Origin: Hirsutella rhossiliensis
Taxonomy: Eukaryota > Ascomycota > Sordariomycetes > Hypocreales > Ophiocordycipitaceae
Assembly: GCF_020360975.1 (NCBI RefSeq)
Contig: NW_025408685.1
Coordinates: 930,001-994,000, forward strand
Length of the DNA: 64,000 nucleotides
Reading direction: 5' to 3'
In this document: in pieces, positions 18,463 through 30,046 of the stretch
How the letters are laid out: the number at the start of each line of letters is the position of its first letter
Position numbering within the stretch: position 1 is the stretch's first letter
Translations under genes and position numbers: made by a program
The notes under the pieces: generated by a model
The model's input: only the letters and a program-made list of their open reading frames with translations
What the model was told of the DNA's origin: nothing
Database searches by the model: none

Positions 18463-19612
18463 TCCGGCTTTCGTCTACCCAGCCGGGTCATCGGCCGCAG
18501 CATCGGAATACCCGCTCCGCCTATCTGCGATCCTTGACTCAGGAGCTTCCCTTCACGTGTGTAACACACTCAGCCGATTCCGGTCATTCAGAAAGGCCCA
18601 GAAAGACTACCTAATCACAGGGGAATCAGAAGTCCGGATTGAGGGGTACGGCAGGGTTAATTTCACGATGACCTTACCGGACGGATCATTCCAAATACTT
18701 CGGCTGAAAAAGGGAGCTTACGGCCCAAGCTTTTCAACGAGCTTGATTTCCTTCCAAACCCTACGAGATGAAGGAATCTATTGGGACACCTTCTCGGAGC
18801 CTACAAGGCTAGTACGGCGGAACCAAACGATAGGGATTCTTCAAAGGAAATACCGTCAATTCGTCCTGGAATTCAGGCCAACAGCAGAAGCGGAGACCGT
18901 CAATTTCGACACAGTCTTCCAAGCAACAAAATCTCGAAGGGCCGGGACCAAAGACCCTCGCCCGGCCAGCCAAGGAGACGGCAACCTCTGGCACGCCCGC
19001 CTCGGTCACCCGGGCCCACTGGCCCTCCACAAGCTAGGCCTTCGGAACGGGGTTCGAATCAAGGGGCCAAAGACTGTGGAGTGCGAATTCTGTGCTCAGG
19101 GGAAGGCCAGGAAACAAATTTCCCGCAGACCCCCTGACCGGGAAAGAAATAGCCCTTGTCACGAGATTTGGATCGACTGGACCGACCTTTCCGCAGACCA
19201 CGAAGACTTCGTCCGTGTGATGTTTATCACAGACGCCTTTACAGGAATGGTTTTCCCCTATTTTATGCGGACCTACCAAGAGAAGCATAATTGGGCTGTG
19301 TTGAGGGATTTTGTCCATTGGATGAAAGACCGATACGGCTTCGAAGTGAAGATCGTACGCTCAGATGGGGAGCTCTTTACGAAGAAGATCACAGCCTGGT
19401 TACGACAGAAGGGCATTTCAGCGGAAAGATCGGCTTCAAACACCCAATCCCAGAATGGAGGGGCCGAAAGATCGGGAGGCCTTTCTATAGAAAGAGGCAG
19501 GGTAATGAGAATCGCTTCAAGGCTCCCGCATAACCTCTGGAAAGAGATCGTGGAAGCCGCATGTTATCTTCGAAATCGAACTCCAAGAGAGCCGTCTCAC
19601 GAAGAGAGCATG
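18446..19612 (+). pseudogene. Copia retrotransposon fragment: protease and integrase
   Basis: The frame covers a protease with DSGAS (Asp at 18536), a GAG-pre-integrase domain with LWHARLGHPGP, a zinc-binding CEFCAQGKARKQ and the integrase core: D in WIDWTDLSADHEDFVRVMFITDAF, D in IVRSDGELFTKK, E in SASNTQSQNGGAERSGG. Gag upstream and RT/RNase H downstream are missing. At about 19612 the frame runs into LTR-like sequence. It cannot move by itself. The RT half at 34133-36214 could derive from the same family but is not contiguous. Confidence 0.88.
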
Positions 19613-19627
19613 CAAGTGAGCATTGAT

Positions 19628-20075
19628 TGTTTTAATAATAGGTGGTTTTTTTTTGTGTTCCGTCGTGTCTGTCCCTCTTGCAATGCCCTCTTCTAGGCTC
19701 CCTATTTATATCCCTTGGTTCCCTATTGATATCCCCTTTTCAGTTGTATAGGTACAATATCTAGGAGGCTGGGCTCCTTTCCCAGCCCCCTTTGCATACT
19801 GACTTTCCCTAGTCGCCGAGGGTTCTTTCAGCTTCCCCCGTATATGCAGTCTCTCTACAGCCTATGTGGCTGCCTAATGCGGTCTCCTAATAGCCTTCTG
19901 CAGCCTCAGAACTCTCTACAGGCTGCCTTTCGATCTAGCCTGTCGGGGCCCTTAGCTGTATACCCCTTATGGTCACCTCGAGCTCAAGATCTCAGACTTG
20001 CTTCGCGACAAGCCGAGGGTCCAAATTGTTGCGATTGAACTTACTTCTATTCAATTCTGTCTGACAGCTCTCAAC
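19628..20075. repeat. LTR-like sequence after the Copia fragment
   Basis: It begins TGTTTTAATAATAGG right after the truncated integrase and shares an ordered set of short blocks (TATATCCCT, GATATCCC, TTTTCAG, TATAGGTA) with the solo LTR at 14299-14730. Its right border is unclear; CTCAACA near 20075 is a possible end. Two hairpins follow: ATAGTGGCAC/GTGCCACTAT (20086-20109, 4-base loop) and CTTGGTC/GACCAAG (about 20149-20171). Confidence 0.4.
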
Positions 20076-20109
20076 ATATATATACATAGTGGCACGTCCG
20101 TGCCACTAT

Positions 20110-21007
20110 CCAGTGACTCACCACTTGTAAGTGCTGCCTAAACATGTCTTGGTCCATATCTCAGACCAAGTCAACACTCGTGCCCCAGCGCAACCCCCAC
20201 GGAGCGCACCAGTGATAGCCATGGAATCCTATGTCGCGCTCCTTTCCGATATGTCGCTTTCTTGTCCATGATGAGGAGCCGCCCGTCGCTCAGCTGCTGA
20301 ATGTTCGATATGGTCTGGTGCATTGGAATGGGCACCACTAGCCACTCTTGGGAGAGCCGTGGAACAGCTCTCAGGAATGGTATCACGGGAGAAGGTCGAA
20401 GAATAGTTGCAGAGAGAACATCTCCAGGTCTGACAATTCGGACATGGCGTATCGAGGGCGGCGGAAAACCACCCCGAGCTGCAGTGACACTATGGGACAT
20501 GGGGTCAGTTATCCAATTTCAAGGTATTCCTAACAAGCGAGCATACACACTGCCAGTATTCGCCTCTCATGGTGCGTACGTACGGGAGCGAGCGATGATG
20601 CCCATTGCTCCGAGTTACGACACCCACTGGAAGACGGGCGGTAAATATACCCCGTGCCAGGGGGTTGGCACTGGTCGCAGCGGCTGCGCCGCAGCTGAGC
20701 CCCCAGCGTCCTGCCGTTGGTCATACGTAATGGGAACCGGTCCAGGTAGTGTGCTTGGGACTCGAACCCCTTCAGTGGTTCAGCCAAAGCCTCATTCGCC
20801 CCTGTGCAACCAGTTGGCGAGTTGGCCGTGAGGAGTCGGCATAAAGCGTGTATAGACTAGGGGAATGCTTACGTTCAATAGAGGACCCGTTAAATACTTT
20901 TCAGAATATATGATGCTGGTTCAATGTCCAGTTTGACCACGTCCCGGCTTTCGAGGCGAAGCAACTATTCCACAAGCTTGCATGTAGCCAAGACGGAAAG
21001 TGGTTGG

Positions 21008-21063
<56 letters not shown>

Positions 21064-21702
21064 GCAAGGCAACTCGCCGGCAAACACGCGTGAGAAATCA
21101 GCAGTGCGGCACCGCCTTCCCGCCCCCAGTCATGCAGTGCAGTAAGTAACATCGGCACCGGGAGGTCAGGCGGGCTGTGTGGGGCCGATTCCCCGGCACA
21201 TCGCCGTTGCTCGACAACCCGCGGGTCTCTGATGAGAAATGAATCAACGGCTGCTGGTTCAGTTCGGTCTCCGGTAATACATGCTTGTGCCGCATGCAGA
21301 TCAGCACTTGAGCGTCAAAGACTTGAAAAAGCAGCTGGTAGCAGTTAGAAATACCCGCCTCGAATCAGCCCTGCAGGGCCAAACCAACCGACCGCCACTC
21401 CATCCCATCCCGCGCTTGCAGCCCGTCAACCTCACACCGTTGCCCGATTTCAGCTCGCTGCAAGGTGTCAGACACATTTGCACACCTCACAACTATATAT
21501 TTAGGCTCGCTGCTACGTGTCAGACGGTGAGGGGCTTATGTCGCCCAAGCTAAAGGGCTAAATAATGTTCAAGCGCTCCCTGTATGTATTTCCCTGCTTC
21601 AAGCGTCTGGGGTTTTTACCGTACTGTCAAGTCTTTCTTGCCCCGCTACTGCCATTCTCCAAGAAACAGATTTTAACCGCCTGATACCAATCTCTCAGTG
21701 CC
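20110..21702. other. Intergenic; contains (CA)26 microsatellite
   Basis: No supported gene. A perfect (CA)26 run occupies 21009-21060. Overlapping frames at 20171-20831 on both strands lack recognisable domains. The last 100 bp would hold the promoter of the HET gene. Confidence 0.5.
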
Positions 21703-23979
21703 TTGGCCATGCTCTGCAAAGTATGCAAAGATGGCCTCGAGGGCATGATGGACCCAAACCGCAGCAATTGGCTTGCACTCAAAAACGATTTTCCCAGCGA
21801 ATGTTTTGATGACCCAGGTACCAAGTGGGGAGAACTCTCAAATCGGATTTCCGAGCCACAAAAACTCCCGGATCAAGGCCCGGGGCCGGAAGACGTCTCG
21901 GGTATGTCCGTTTCAAGTTCATTATGCATCATGGAAGCCGCTGAGATAGTAGGCATCGATGCATTCGTCAGTCGGCGTGCCAACGAGTACGTTTACGGTC
22001 ATCACAAAACTGCCGCGTCTTTCTTTGCGTCGCAGCAAGAAGGATGCCTCACGTGTAATCGATTTTCCCCGCATAGGGGTGAGTACCGAAATCTGAAGAC
22101 CCAGGAGCTGGGCTACTTTTCAGTCTTCACCGTGGACTGGGAGGAGGGTCATGGGACTCCGGAGAAGCTACATATGGTAGTTATCTATAGATCATCATGT
22201 GTAGGATTTGAATTGGTCCCCGTTGGAGGTATGTCCAGACACACAATATTGTCAAACTTGAATCCTCCCCAGTAATTCTGACAAGGTGATACAGATCCTA
22301 GATACGATGGAAAGCTTAACTATGAGCTGGGCCCATCCAATCATGGCCCAAAAACTTGGTCTCTAATTGAGACTTGGATGACTACCTGTCTTGAGTCCCA
22401 CAGTCAATGCGGGAAGCCAAACGCATCCGACTTGTATAAACCTACTCGCCTGCTAAAGCTGGACTTGACGCACACTCCGCATACTTTCCGCTTGGTGCGA
22501 GGTCGCGAGTGCCCCCCGGGGTCTCGGTATGTTGGCTTGAGCTACTGTTGGGGCCCAAGGCACCCTGACGGGGAGCTGCTTCTTGTCGCATCCACCATCC
22601 AGGAACTGAGCCAGGAGCAGCCAATCGACATTTTGCCCAAAACCTTCAGAGATGCCATGACTGTCACTCAACATTTCAAGGTAAACTACATCTGGATCGA
22701 TCGGCTCTGTATCTTTCAAGACTCGGCCGAAGACTGGCGGGTGGAAGCTTCATTGATGCACGACGTGTACAGGAACGCATATTTTGGTATTTCTGCGCTC
22801 GGTGCAAAAGATTCCAACGGAGGCTGCTTCTTTGAGCGCGATCCATCGCATGTAGCGCCGGCTGTTGTTCGCCTCAAACTCCAGGCAGATGGCGTCGAGA
22901 AGGCTTTCAGATTCGACCTCGAGCAAGGTTGGGCGTGGCGTCTATCTTTCGAGAGGGAGCCTCTAGTCCAACGATCGTGGGTGGTTCAAGAGCGACTTCT
23001 CTCTCCTCGAACCTTACACTTTGGACGCAAGCAGGTGTTTTGGGAATGTAGGGAAGCAAGCTGCTGTGAGTCGCACCCTGAGGGCGTTTATTGCCTGAGA
23101 AACAACTACACCGGAGAAGAAAAAGAAGAGGGAATAAAAACGAGCCAGAAGCCACAGCACCATGCCCATCTTTGGAAGCAGTTACTCGACACGCCAGGTC
23201 GGCGATATGTCCGCGATGCGTATGAGCAGCTCTTTGTCGACTGGAATTTTCTCGTCAACTATTATGCGAGCCGGGCACTCACTATAGCTAGCGACAAACT
23301 TGTTGCCATTTCTGGACTGGCCAAAGACATGAAAGCCAGGCTCCAACAGTTGAAGCCAGGTCCGCATCGCTATCTAGCTGGTCTTTGGGAAGAAACCCTC
23401 ATGGACTCAATCGATTGGAGTATGATGGATTTCGCTACGAGACCCTTGGAGTACCGGGCACCATCGTGGGCCTGGGCATGCCTCGATGGCCCACTAAGCC
23501 TGCTTGCCACTGGCAGCTCCGCAGGCGAGCACGTCATGGTCTTTGCGTCCATGGTGTCGGTCGAAATGGGTCATGTCGGGAACGACAATACCGGTGAGGT
23601 CGAGAGTGGCGTCCTGACCTTGGTCGGTCCATGTGCAAGAGTACAGGTCGGTCAAAAGTCACAATTCGTCAAAAGGGACAAGGCCATTGAAGAATTTCGA
23701 AGCCCTGACGATCCATATCGCGTCAAGAAATATGACGGCATGCCCGACATGACAGCTAGATTCGATACTCGGAACGATGTCGTGGACGAAGCCCTCGTCA
23801 TATGGGTGAAAGCCAGGGCGGCGGGTATGGGAAGGTGGTGGAACTCTGGTCTTGCGCTCAGATGTGTGGAGAAAAACAAGTTTCAAAGGCTGGGACTGGT
23901 ATCCGGCTATTTTGACAGCAAGGACGACGCTCGAGGCTTGATTGAGTGGTTTCCACGGAAGCAGGTAAATATTGTCTAG
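21703..23979 (+). CDS. HET-domain (heterokaryon incompatibility) protein
   Basis: Two exons, 21703-22228 and 22295-23979, give 736 residues. The 66-bp intron has donor GTATGT, branch CTGAC and acceptor ACAG, and the frame is kept. The HET domain starts about residue 215 with YVGLSYCWG, then ILPKTFRDAMTVTQHFKVNYIWIDRLCIFQDSAEDW, MHDVYRNAYFGISA and GGCFFERD, all standard blocks. A later WVVQERLLSPRTLHFG is the usual post-domain segment. The N-terminal LCKVCKDGLEGM and the linker IETWMTTCLESHSQCG are typical of this class. HET proteins trigger cell death after fusion of incompatible hyphae and vary between strains. The gene appears intact; LINE copy 2 begins 177 bp downstream. Confidence 0.93.
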
Positions 23980-24143
23980 GCACGGAGGCACCAGAGCAGT
24001 GACGCAGGAACGATGGAAGTACCCGTAGGCTTGGCCCACGGGTAACAACCCCGGCGGCGGCGGGGCTCGGCGTTGGGGAGTGAGACTACGGCAGGCTACC
24101 CGTGCCACGCCCCACTTATTTCGCGTTCGTTCCTCACCAGCTC

Positions 24144-24156
24144 CATAATCAGCTCA
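24144..24156. repeat. Left candidate TSD of LINE copy 2
   Basis: CATAATCAGCTCA, exact match to 25878-25890. Confidence 0.75.
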
Positions 24157-25877
24157 GAAACCCAGGTGACGCGGAAACCGGGGATCCGACGAACTCGACA
24201 AGAAGCCTGAAGCGAACGCCAGCTAGGCATTGAGGGGCCTCATCATGGAGACGCCGGCTGAGGCCGTGAATATGGTGGGGCGAAGCGCGTCGCCTGCGTC
24301 GACACCCGCGAAAAGATCGACACGCGTCGTGAGGCCAAGCACCAAAATTCGAGAAGCCGCGCGACAGCCCGACGATCTGGCGGAGAAGACAACACGCGCA
24401 ACTAGGCTTGCAACGCGCATTGCCTCGGACGATGTCGCCATCAGTGACGCGACTGAGCGGCGCAAAGTTGCCAGCAGCAGCGGTGGCGCGAACGAAGGCC
24501 GAGCCATGCTCCAGAAAGTTCTCGAACTCTTGAGCGAGTCACGTCAAGAAACGCAAAGCTCAGCCGAGCGATAGATGCGCAAAACGAGATCATATCAAGC
24601 AACAGCAGATGATCCAGGAAATGGATCAACAAGGGAAAGAGATGAGAGATGAGCTTCGTCACATCCGAGCGCAGTTAGAGACCCTGGCGCCCGCATCTTC
24701 TCTGCAGAGCAGTCCGCAGATGTCGTATGCGAGCGCTGCAGGGTCATCGCCGACGATCCAGACAATGAACCGGGGCACCGTACCAGCAGCTAAATCGGCA
24801 CGAACAGCCGTCAGCGATAGTCTCTACTGTACGGTGGACACATCACGAGTCGAAGAAGCGAACAGGTGCCAGACGCAGATCGGCAACATCCGAAAGGCCA
24901 TAGAGAGCGACATGAGAAAGAGTCAGAGGCAGGAGACTTGGAAATGCGCAGCGGTCGTGACAGACGCTCGAAACCCCGACCGGATCAAAATTTTATGCAG
25001 AGACCAAACCGAGTTGAAGCAGGTCAAGGAAGCAGCGCAGAAGACGGTAACTTCGGGAGCCAGGGTACTGAGAGATCAGCTTTACCCTGTCAAAGTCGAC
25101 AACACCAAGCGTACCGCAGTGCTGGACGCCGAAGGCAACGTTCTGCCGGGCGCAGCTGAGGCGCTCGGAGCCGAGAATTACGTCACGATTGCCAAGATCA
25201 CCTGGCTTAGCAACAGAGAGAAAGCCAAAGCGTACGGGTCAATGGTGATCTATGTCACTAAAGAGAGTGACGCGCAAAGACTTCTGGACGGCGTGTGGTT
25301 CGATGTTGCGGGAGAGTCCGCCTGCACCAATGTTTTTGAACGCCGCGTAGGACCGATTCAGTGCTTCAACTGTCAAGAGATGGGACACAAGGCGTTTTCA
25401 TGCAAGAAGCCGCAAAGATGTGGCAGATGCGCGAAAGCAGAACATCACCACAGAGAATGCAAGGAGACAGTGCCAAAGTGCGTGCCCTGCGGTGGACCAC
25501 ACGAATCGTACAGCCGGAACTGTCGGGCGCGGAACCCTGGGGATGAGACGCAGGCAGCGTCTGGCCCTTCGGGATAAGCAGCGGAAGTGAGAATCCACTT
25601 AGGATCGATTATGGCACTAACCTTCAACAATACTAACACACAGGTATTCGACTTCGATTTCGACAGACCGCGCTTCAGCTGCTGAAGGTAGGACGCTGAA
25701 CACTTGGAGAAATTGGCCTTCAAGCAGGCCTGTCACGGAGCGAGTAGCGGCGAGGTTGGTGTAGCGTATGCTAACCCGTGGGGCTTAAGGTGTTACGCAT
25801 TAATGTATTGAAATGTCAGTAGCTTTTACGTCTAAGGCCCTATAGGAGAAATCCTCCGGGTGAAATACACATACATA
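24157..25877 (+). mobile_element. LINE copy 2: internally deleted, ORF1 plus 3' UTR, 13-bp TSD
   Basis: The segment holds the 5' end, ORF1 (24245-25577), the first few codons after ATGGCACTAA (25611) and then directly the LINE 3' region (25620-25877). The latter matches 31390-31630 of copy 3 (CAGACCGCGCTTCAG, GGTAGGACGCTGAACACTTGG, CTCCGGG) and ends in (ACAT)n. ORF2 is absent. CATAATCAGCTCA occurs at 24144-24156 and 25878-25890, consistent with a target duplication. The element seems to be a non-autonomous derivative that was moved by retrotransposition. Confidence 0.82.
24245..25577 (+). pseudogene. LINE ORF1, copy 2, one frameshift
   Basis: Nearly identical to the ORF1 at 16031-17368, with the same coiled coil and three zinc knuckles. 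One A is missing from the run in CGCAAAAGCTC near 24556, which breaks the frame between residues about 104 and 120; an alanine-threonine dipeptide (CTACG) near residue 150 is also shortened. Downstream the frame is open to 25577. Confidence 0.88.
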
Positions 25878-25890
25878 CATAATCAGCTCA
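25878..25890. repeat. Right candidate TSD of LINE copy 2
   Basis: CATAATCAGCTCA, directly after the (ACAT)n tail; the same bases read NQL in the frame of LINE copy 3. Confidence 0.7.
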
Positions 25891-27459
25891 TGCGGGTGGT
25901 CACCAAGGTGCTGCACGATCTGACACCCCGGGCACAGCCGCCGCCTTACGCGAAACGATGGTGGACGAAGGACCTTACACGACTGCGGCGGACATACACG
26001 TACTGGCGCAATCAAGCGAGGGCACAGCGACGAGCCGGCCAGTCACGGCCGGATCTGGAGCAACGCGCCAAGGAGGCTGCCAAGAGTACCACGACAACTT
26101 GCGGAGACAGAAAAGGCCCATTGGGATGACTTCGTCACGGACGAGAGCAACATCTGGAAGGCAGTCAAGTATGTGAAGTCTGGTACGGAGATGACAGATG
26201 ACAAGGTGCCGCCGTTGAAGAGAGCCGACGGCTCGATCACCGAAGGCAAGGGCGAGCAAGCAGAGGAGCTCCTAAGCACCTTCTTCCCGCCTCTGCCAAC
26301 GAGGATCGAGCCGGAGGGTGAACGTTCGCAAAGAGAAGAGATAGCCATGCCGGACCTCACCTTGCAAGAGATTGAGGATAAGGTGATGGCGGCGAAGCCT
26401 TGGAAAGCGCCTGGGGAGGACGGTCTTCCTGCGATGGTTTGGAAGAAGCTCTGGCACGTGGTCAAGGTCCGGTGTGGACGCTTTTCGACTCATCGCTCCG
26501 AGAGGGCGTGGTGCCTCATCAATGGCGAACGGCCAAGATCATTCCCTTGAGGAAACCTGGTAAAGGAGATTATACCTTGGCCAAGGCGTGGCGACCGATC
26601 TCTCTCTGTCGACCCTTGGCAAGATTCTGGAAGCAGTCGTAGCAGAACGCATCAGCTACGCAGTTGAGGCCCATGGGCTTTTGCCCGCGAACCACTTCGG
26701 CGCTAGGAAACGCAGATCGGCAGACCAAGCACTAGTGCTTCTGCAGGAGCGGATCTACAAGGCGTGGAGAATGGGCAGAGTGCTAAGCCTCATCAGCTTT
26801 GACGTTAAAGGGGCATACAATGGAGTGTGCAAAGAGCGGCTGCTTGACAGGATGAGAGCAAGGGGCATCCCGGACAGATTGGTCGTCTGGATGGACGCAT
26901 TCTGCTCGGAACGGACCGCGTCGGTGGTTGTCAACGGGCACACATCCGAGCAACAAACCCTGCCGCAGGCCGGCCTACCCCAGGGATCCCCTCTGTCGCC
27001 AGTGGCTTTTCTTTTCTTCAACGCAGACCTGGTGCAAAGACGGATCAGTAACAATGGCGGCTCCATCGCCTTCGTGGACGATTACTCTGCCTGGGTCACG
27101 GGGCCAACGGCAGAGTCAAACAGAGATGGTATTCAATCGATTATCGATGAGGCGCTTGATTGGGAGAAGCGCAGCGGCGCCACATTTGAAGCAGAGAAGA
27201 CATCCGTCATCCACTTCACACGCATCGCGGAGCGCGACAGCGACCTGCCTCTCATCATCAAAGGAAACGATGTCAAGCCGAAGAGCAACGTGAAGCTGTT
27301 GGGAGTCATCATGGACAAAGCGCTTCGCTTCAAAGAGCACATCGCCAGAGCAGCCGCCAAGGGGCTGGCCGCGGCCATGTGCTTGAAACGACTGAAGATG
27401 GCCTCGCCACGGATGGCGAGGCAACTGTTCGTAGCGACGGTGGCGCCAGCCATGGACTA
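25891..27459 (+). pseudogene. LINE ORF2, reverse transcriptase part
   Basis: The sequence preceding the RT (QPPPYAKRWWTKDLTRLRR) is followed by the RT fingers (KPWKAPGEDGLPAMVWK) and palm. ISFDVKGAYNGV, GLPQGSPLSPVAFLFF and FVDDYSAWV (27075-27100, catalytic DD) are present. At least two frameshifts lie before 26600 (near 26130 and 26560), so it is not translatable as one protein. The open part runs to the pogo insertion at an Asp-Tyr codon pair (27455-27459). Confidence 0.88.
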
Positions 27460-30044
27460 CTAGGGGGGCCTAAAAGTCGGCCAAATCCCCGTCCCCGATC
27501 CTCAGGGACGGGGGGGCCACTGACCGGGAAAAAGGACGCTGACACGGAAAACCTCGGTACCTTCATCCCACACTGTTTTACTAAGAAACTAAGGTTCTCT
27601 ACTCCCCCTTGTTTGATGCATACATTTCCCTCACCAAGCGGCAGCATTTAATTGTCCGAAATATCGGCAGATGCATAAGAGAGCGACACCTTAGTATTTT
27701 GAAGCTATATTCTGCATACAATTGTACTTTCATCGATCTCTGGACCTTTATCCTCATCGACAGCCTTAGAATCATTGCTAGAAGATTCATCAATGTCGTT
27801 CAATGGTATGTCAACGCCGTCAGCTTCCAGAGATAGCACCTTACGGCTCCTTGTGCGCTCTTTGTGCTCTAATATCACCAAGTCTGCCGCCTCGTGTACA
27901 GCGGCGTGATCGTACTCATGATGATAAGTGAGGCTGTCGTAGAACTTGCGTTTGTACGATAATTCCCGGAAGGTGCGCCAACGATAACAAAGCCACTCGG
28001 TGCTATTGAGATGCACCCGCCGGTCGCCCTTAGTCCAGCCTCCTTGGAGCCGCATTTGCGAGGTCCTCGTCTCTTTGATGCTATTCCGAACGGTCCCTCT
28101 GACGTCACGAAGCCATCGTCGTAAGTAGGCAGCTTCATCTCGTGCCTCCTTCTTCTTCATCCGGCGTTGTTCCTCTGCCTTGGCACCCAGTCTGTTATAT
28201 TCGTCTCGTGCGACCCGGACTCTCGCGTCGTAGACACTCAAGGGCCGTATTTCCCTATAACTCGTGTCTTCTCCTTGAGGGCCGCGCGGCTAAGCTGCTT
28301 TTCCTTAACACGGCGCATCTCATCTGTAGCTATAATGCCATTGAGAGCGAGGGTATTCGCAGCCTTGCGTGCCTTTAAATGTACGTGCGAGACTGACGGC
28401 GTCAGCGGCACCTCGGAAAGAATAGAGACTTCCAATCGCAGGTTCACGTAGTCATTATATCGTCGAATGACGGAGAGATCGAGTTTTGGTGTAGTGACGC
28501 TATTCCAATCGATTTGGCGGATCGTCGGGGGCGTTCCGCTCGTCAAGCCTTGCGGCGATCGTTGAGGCGTGGAGGGTTCGATTACTTGGTCGAAGTTGCC
28601 TTCCTGGATGAAGCCGGGAAGATCTCGCTTATCTACTTCTTTCGTAAGCGATGATAACGCATCTTGGAGGTTATCGAGAACCATCGACGGCTTGTGTGGG
28701 AAAAGACCGCACTTCTCCCACGCCGAGAGGATCGTATGCTTCTTGAACGTTCGATTGCGAATCTCTTGAAGATGGTACGGGAAGAGCTCGATATCGTGAT
28801 CGTGACAAAAATGCACGATTTCACTAGTATGGTGGTTATCGCAGCCATCCACCAAAAGAACGCGTGTTTCCCCCGGGTTTGAAGGCCGTGTCAGTCGCTC
28901 GAAATGTTCTGCCCATTCGATGGCGATGATATCATTAGTATACCCCTTTGGGCTCATTGCAATGACTGTATCGCCGTCCAGTGCATTCTCAACCCATCTA
29001 ACAGGAATCTGAACTCCTGGGAGGACCAGGAACGAGGGAATACTCGTCCCTGCAACAGATATAGCTTCAATCGCGGTTACAGAGACAGTCTCGTGAGAAT
29101 CCGAAAGAACGGGCTTCTCAATGTCGTTAAAAGTCCAGAGGAAGGTGCCCTTATTTAGATAGCCAACCATGAAGCCCGTCTCGTCAAAATTCCAGATATT
29201 TTCGCGCCGGATATCGTGCCTCGTGATGAAATTCGACCAGTCTTGGAAGAATGCCTCGACACAAGCTCGGTCTTGCATCGCCTTTCGCTTAACGTCTCGT
29301 GAAGCTGCTTTCCGGCGATGGAAATACCGTCCCCATCGCTTCATGAAACGCTGGGCCCATTTCTGTGATGCCGTGCCTCCCCAGCCTTTTGCCTTCAGAA
29401 TGGCGTTGGCGTGTTGTTGAAGGGCGCGCCCCTGGATATGGTGCCCCTGAGCGATGCGGCGATGTGCCCAGCAAAGCACTTCTTGCTCTTCTTCCGACCC
29501 CAGTAGCGTAGCATTCCCGCCATTCTCAGAAACTGGATGATGCCCTTGAATGCGTGATCTCAGGCGCTTGTACGGCACGCCCAATGCATCAGAGGCTGCC
29601 TTCATCGTACGGTAAAAACCTTCGACAAAGAGCTCCGATGCCGCAACAGTGCGAGCTTCGAGATTCTCTTGACCATGCCGCGCGAAATTGGGTTTATTCG
29701 TCTCAGAATCAATCCATTTTTGCATAGCAGTAGGTTCAGAGCTTGAGGAGGCCATAGCGAAAATCTCGTCGAAATTGCAGCTCCAATCCGTTTGCTAGCC
29801 ATTCTCATCATCTTCGTCATCGTATATGGTTTTGTTGCATAGCTTATCTAATGGAAGTGCGGAGATGATATTGAATAATCAAGGATATGCTGTTAAGAAT
29901 GGAAACTTCAGGTTTGCGTGCACTAAGGTACATTTCTATGTACCTTGATTTCTTTTCCGTGTCAGCGTCCTTTTTCCCGGTCAGTGGCCCCCCCGTCCCT
30001 GAGGATCGGGGACGGGGATTTGGCCGACTTTTAGGCCCCCCTAG
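27460..30044 (-). mobile_element. pogo/Fot1-type transposon 1 (2,585 bp), TA duplication, 92-bp TIRs
   Basis: Terminal inverted repeats of 92 bp, identical by eye, lie at 27460-27551 and 29953-30044, starting CTAGGGGGGCCTAAAAGTCG. TA dinucleotides at 27458-27459 and 30045-30046 are the target duplication; removing the element restores the LINE reading frame across the site. Each TIR holds a 9-bp hairpin (CCCCGTCCC/GGGACGGGG). The transposase lies on the minus strand. A separate copy of the right end occurs at 33446-33671. Confidence 0.95.
27705..29755 (-). pseudogene. pogo transposase, lacking the third catalytic residue
   Basis: The frame from 29755 has a psq/CENP-B-like DNA-binding N-terminus (FYRTMKAASDALGVPYKRLRSRI; WAQRFMKRW) and a DDE_1 catalytic domain. 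The first Asp is in NFDETGF (about 29170-29190), the second in LLVDGCDNHH (about 28845-28870). After LFPYHLQ it jumps to NRTFKKHTILSAWEKCGLFPHKP, omitting the region that normally carries LLQPLD and about 50 residues more, so the third Asp is deleted. A frameshift near 28240 separates the C-terminal extension (27705-28241, basic then acidic). The protein cannot catalyse transposition. Confidence 0.88.
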
Positions 30045-30046
30045 TA

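Noticed and set aside
20171..20831. Overlapping frames on both strands, 110-176 codons
   Set aside because: No family motif, no promoter or intron signals, and the two frames exclude each other.
21009..21060. (CA)26 as a regulatory or Z-DNA element
   Set aside because: A plain dinucleotide microsatellite; nothing in its context suggests function.
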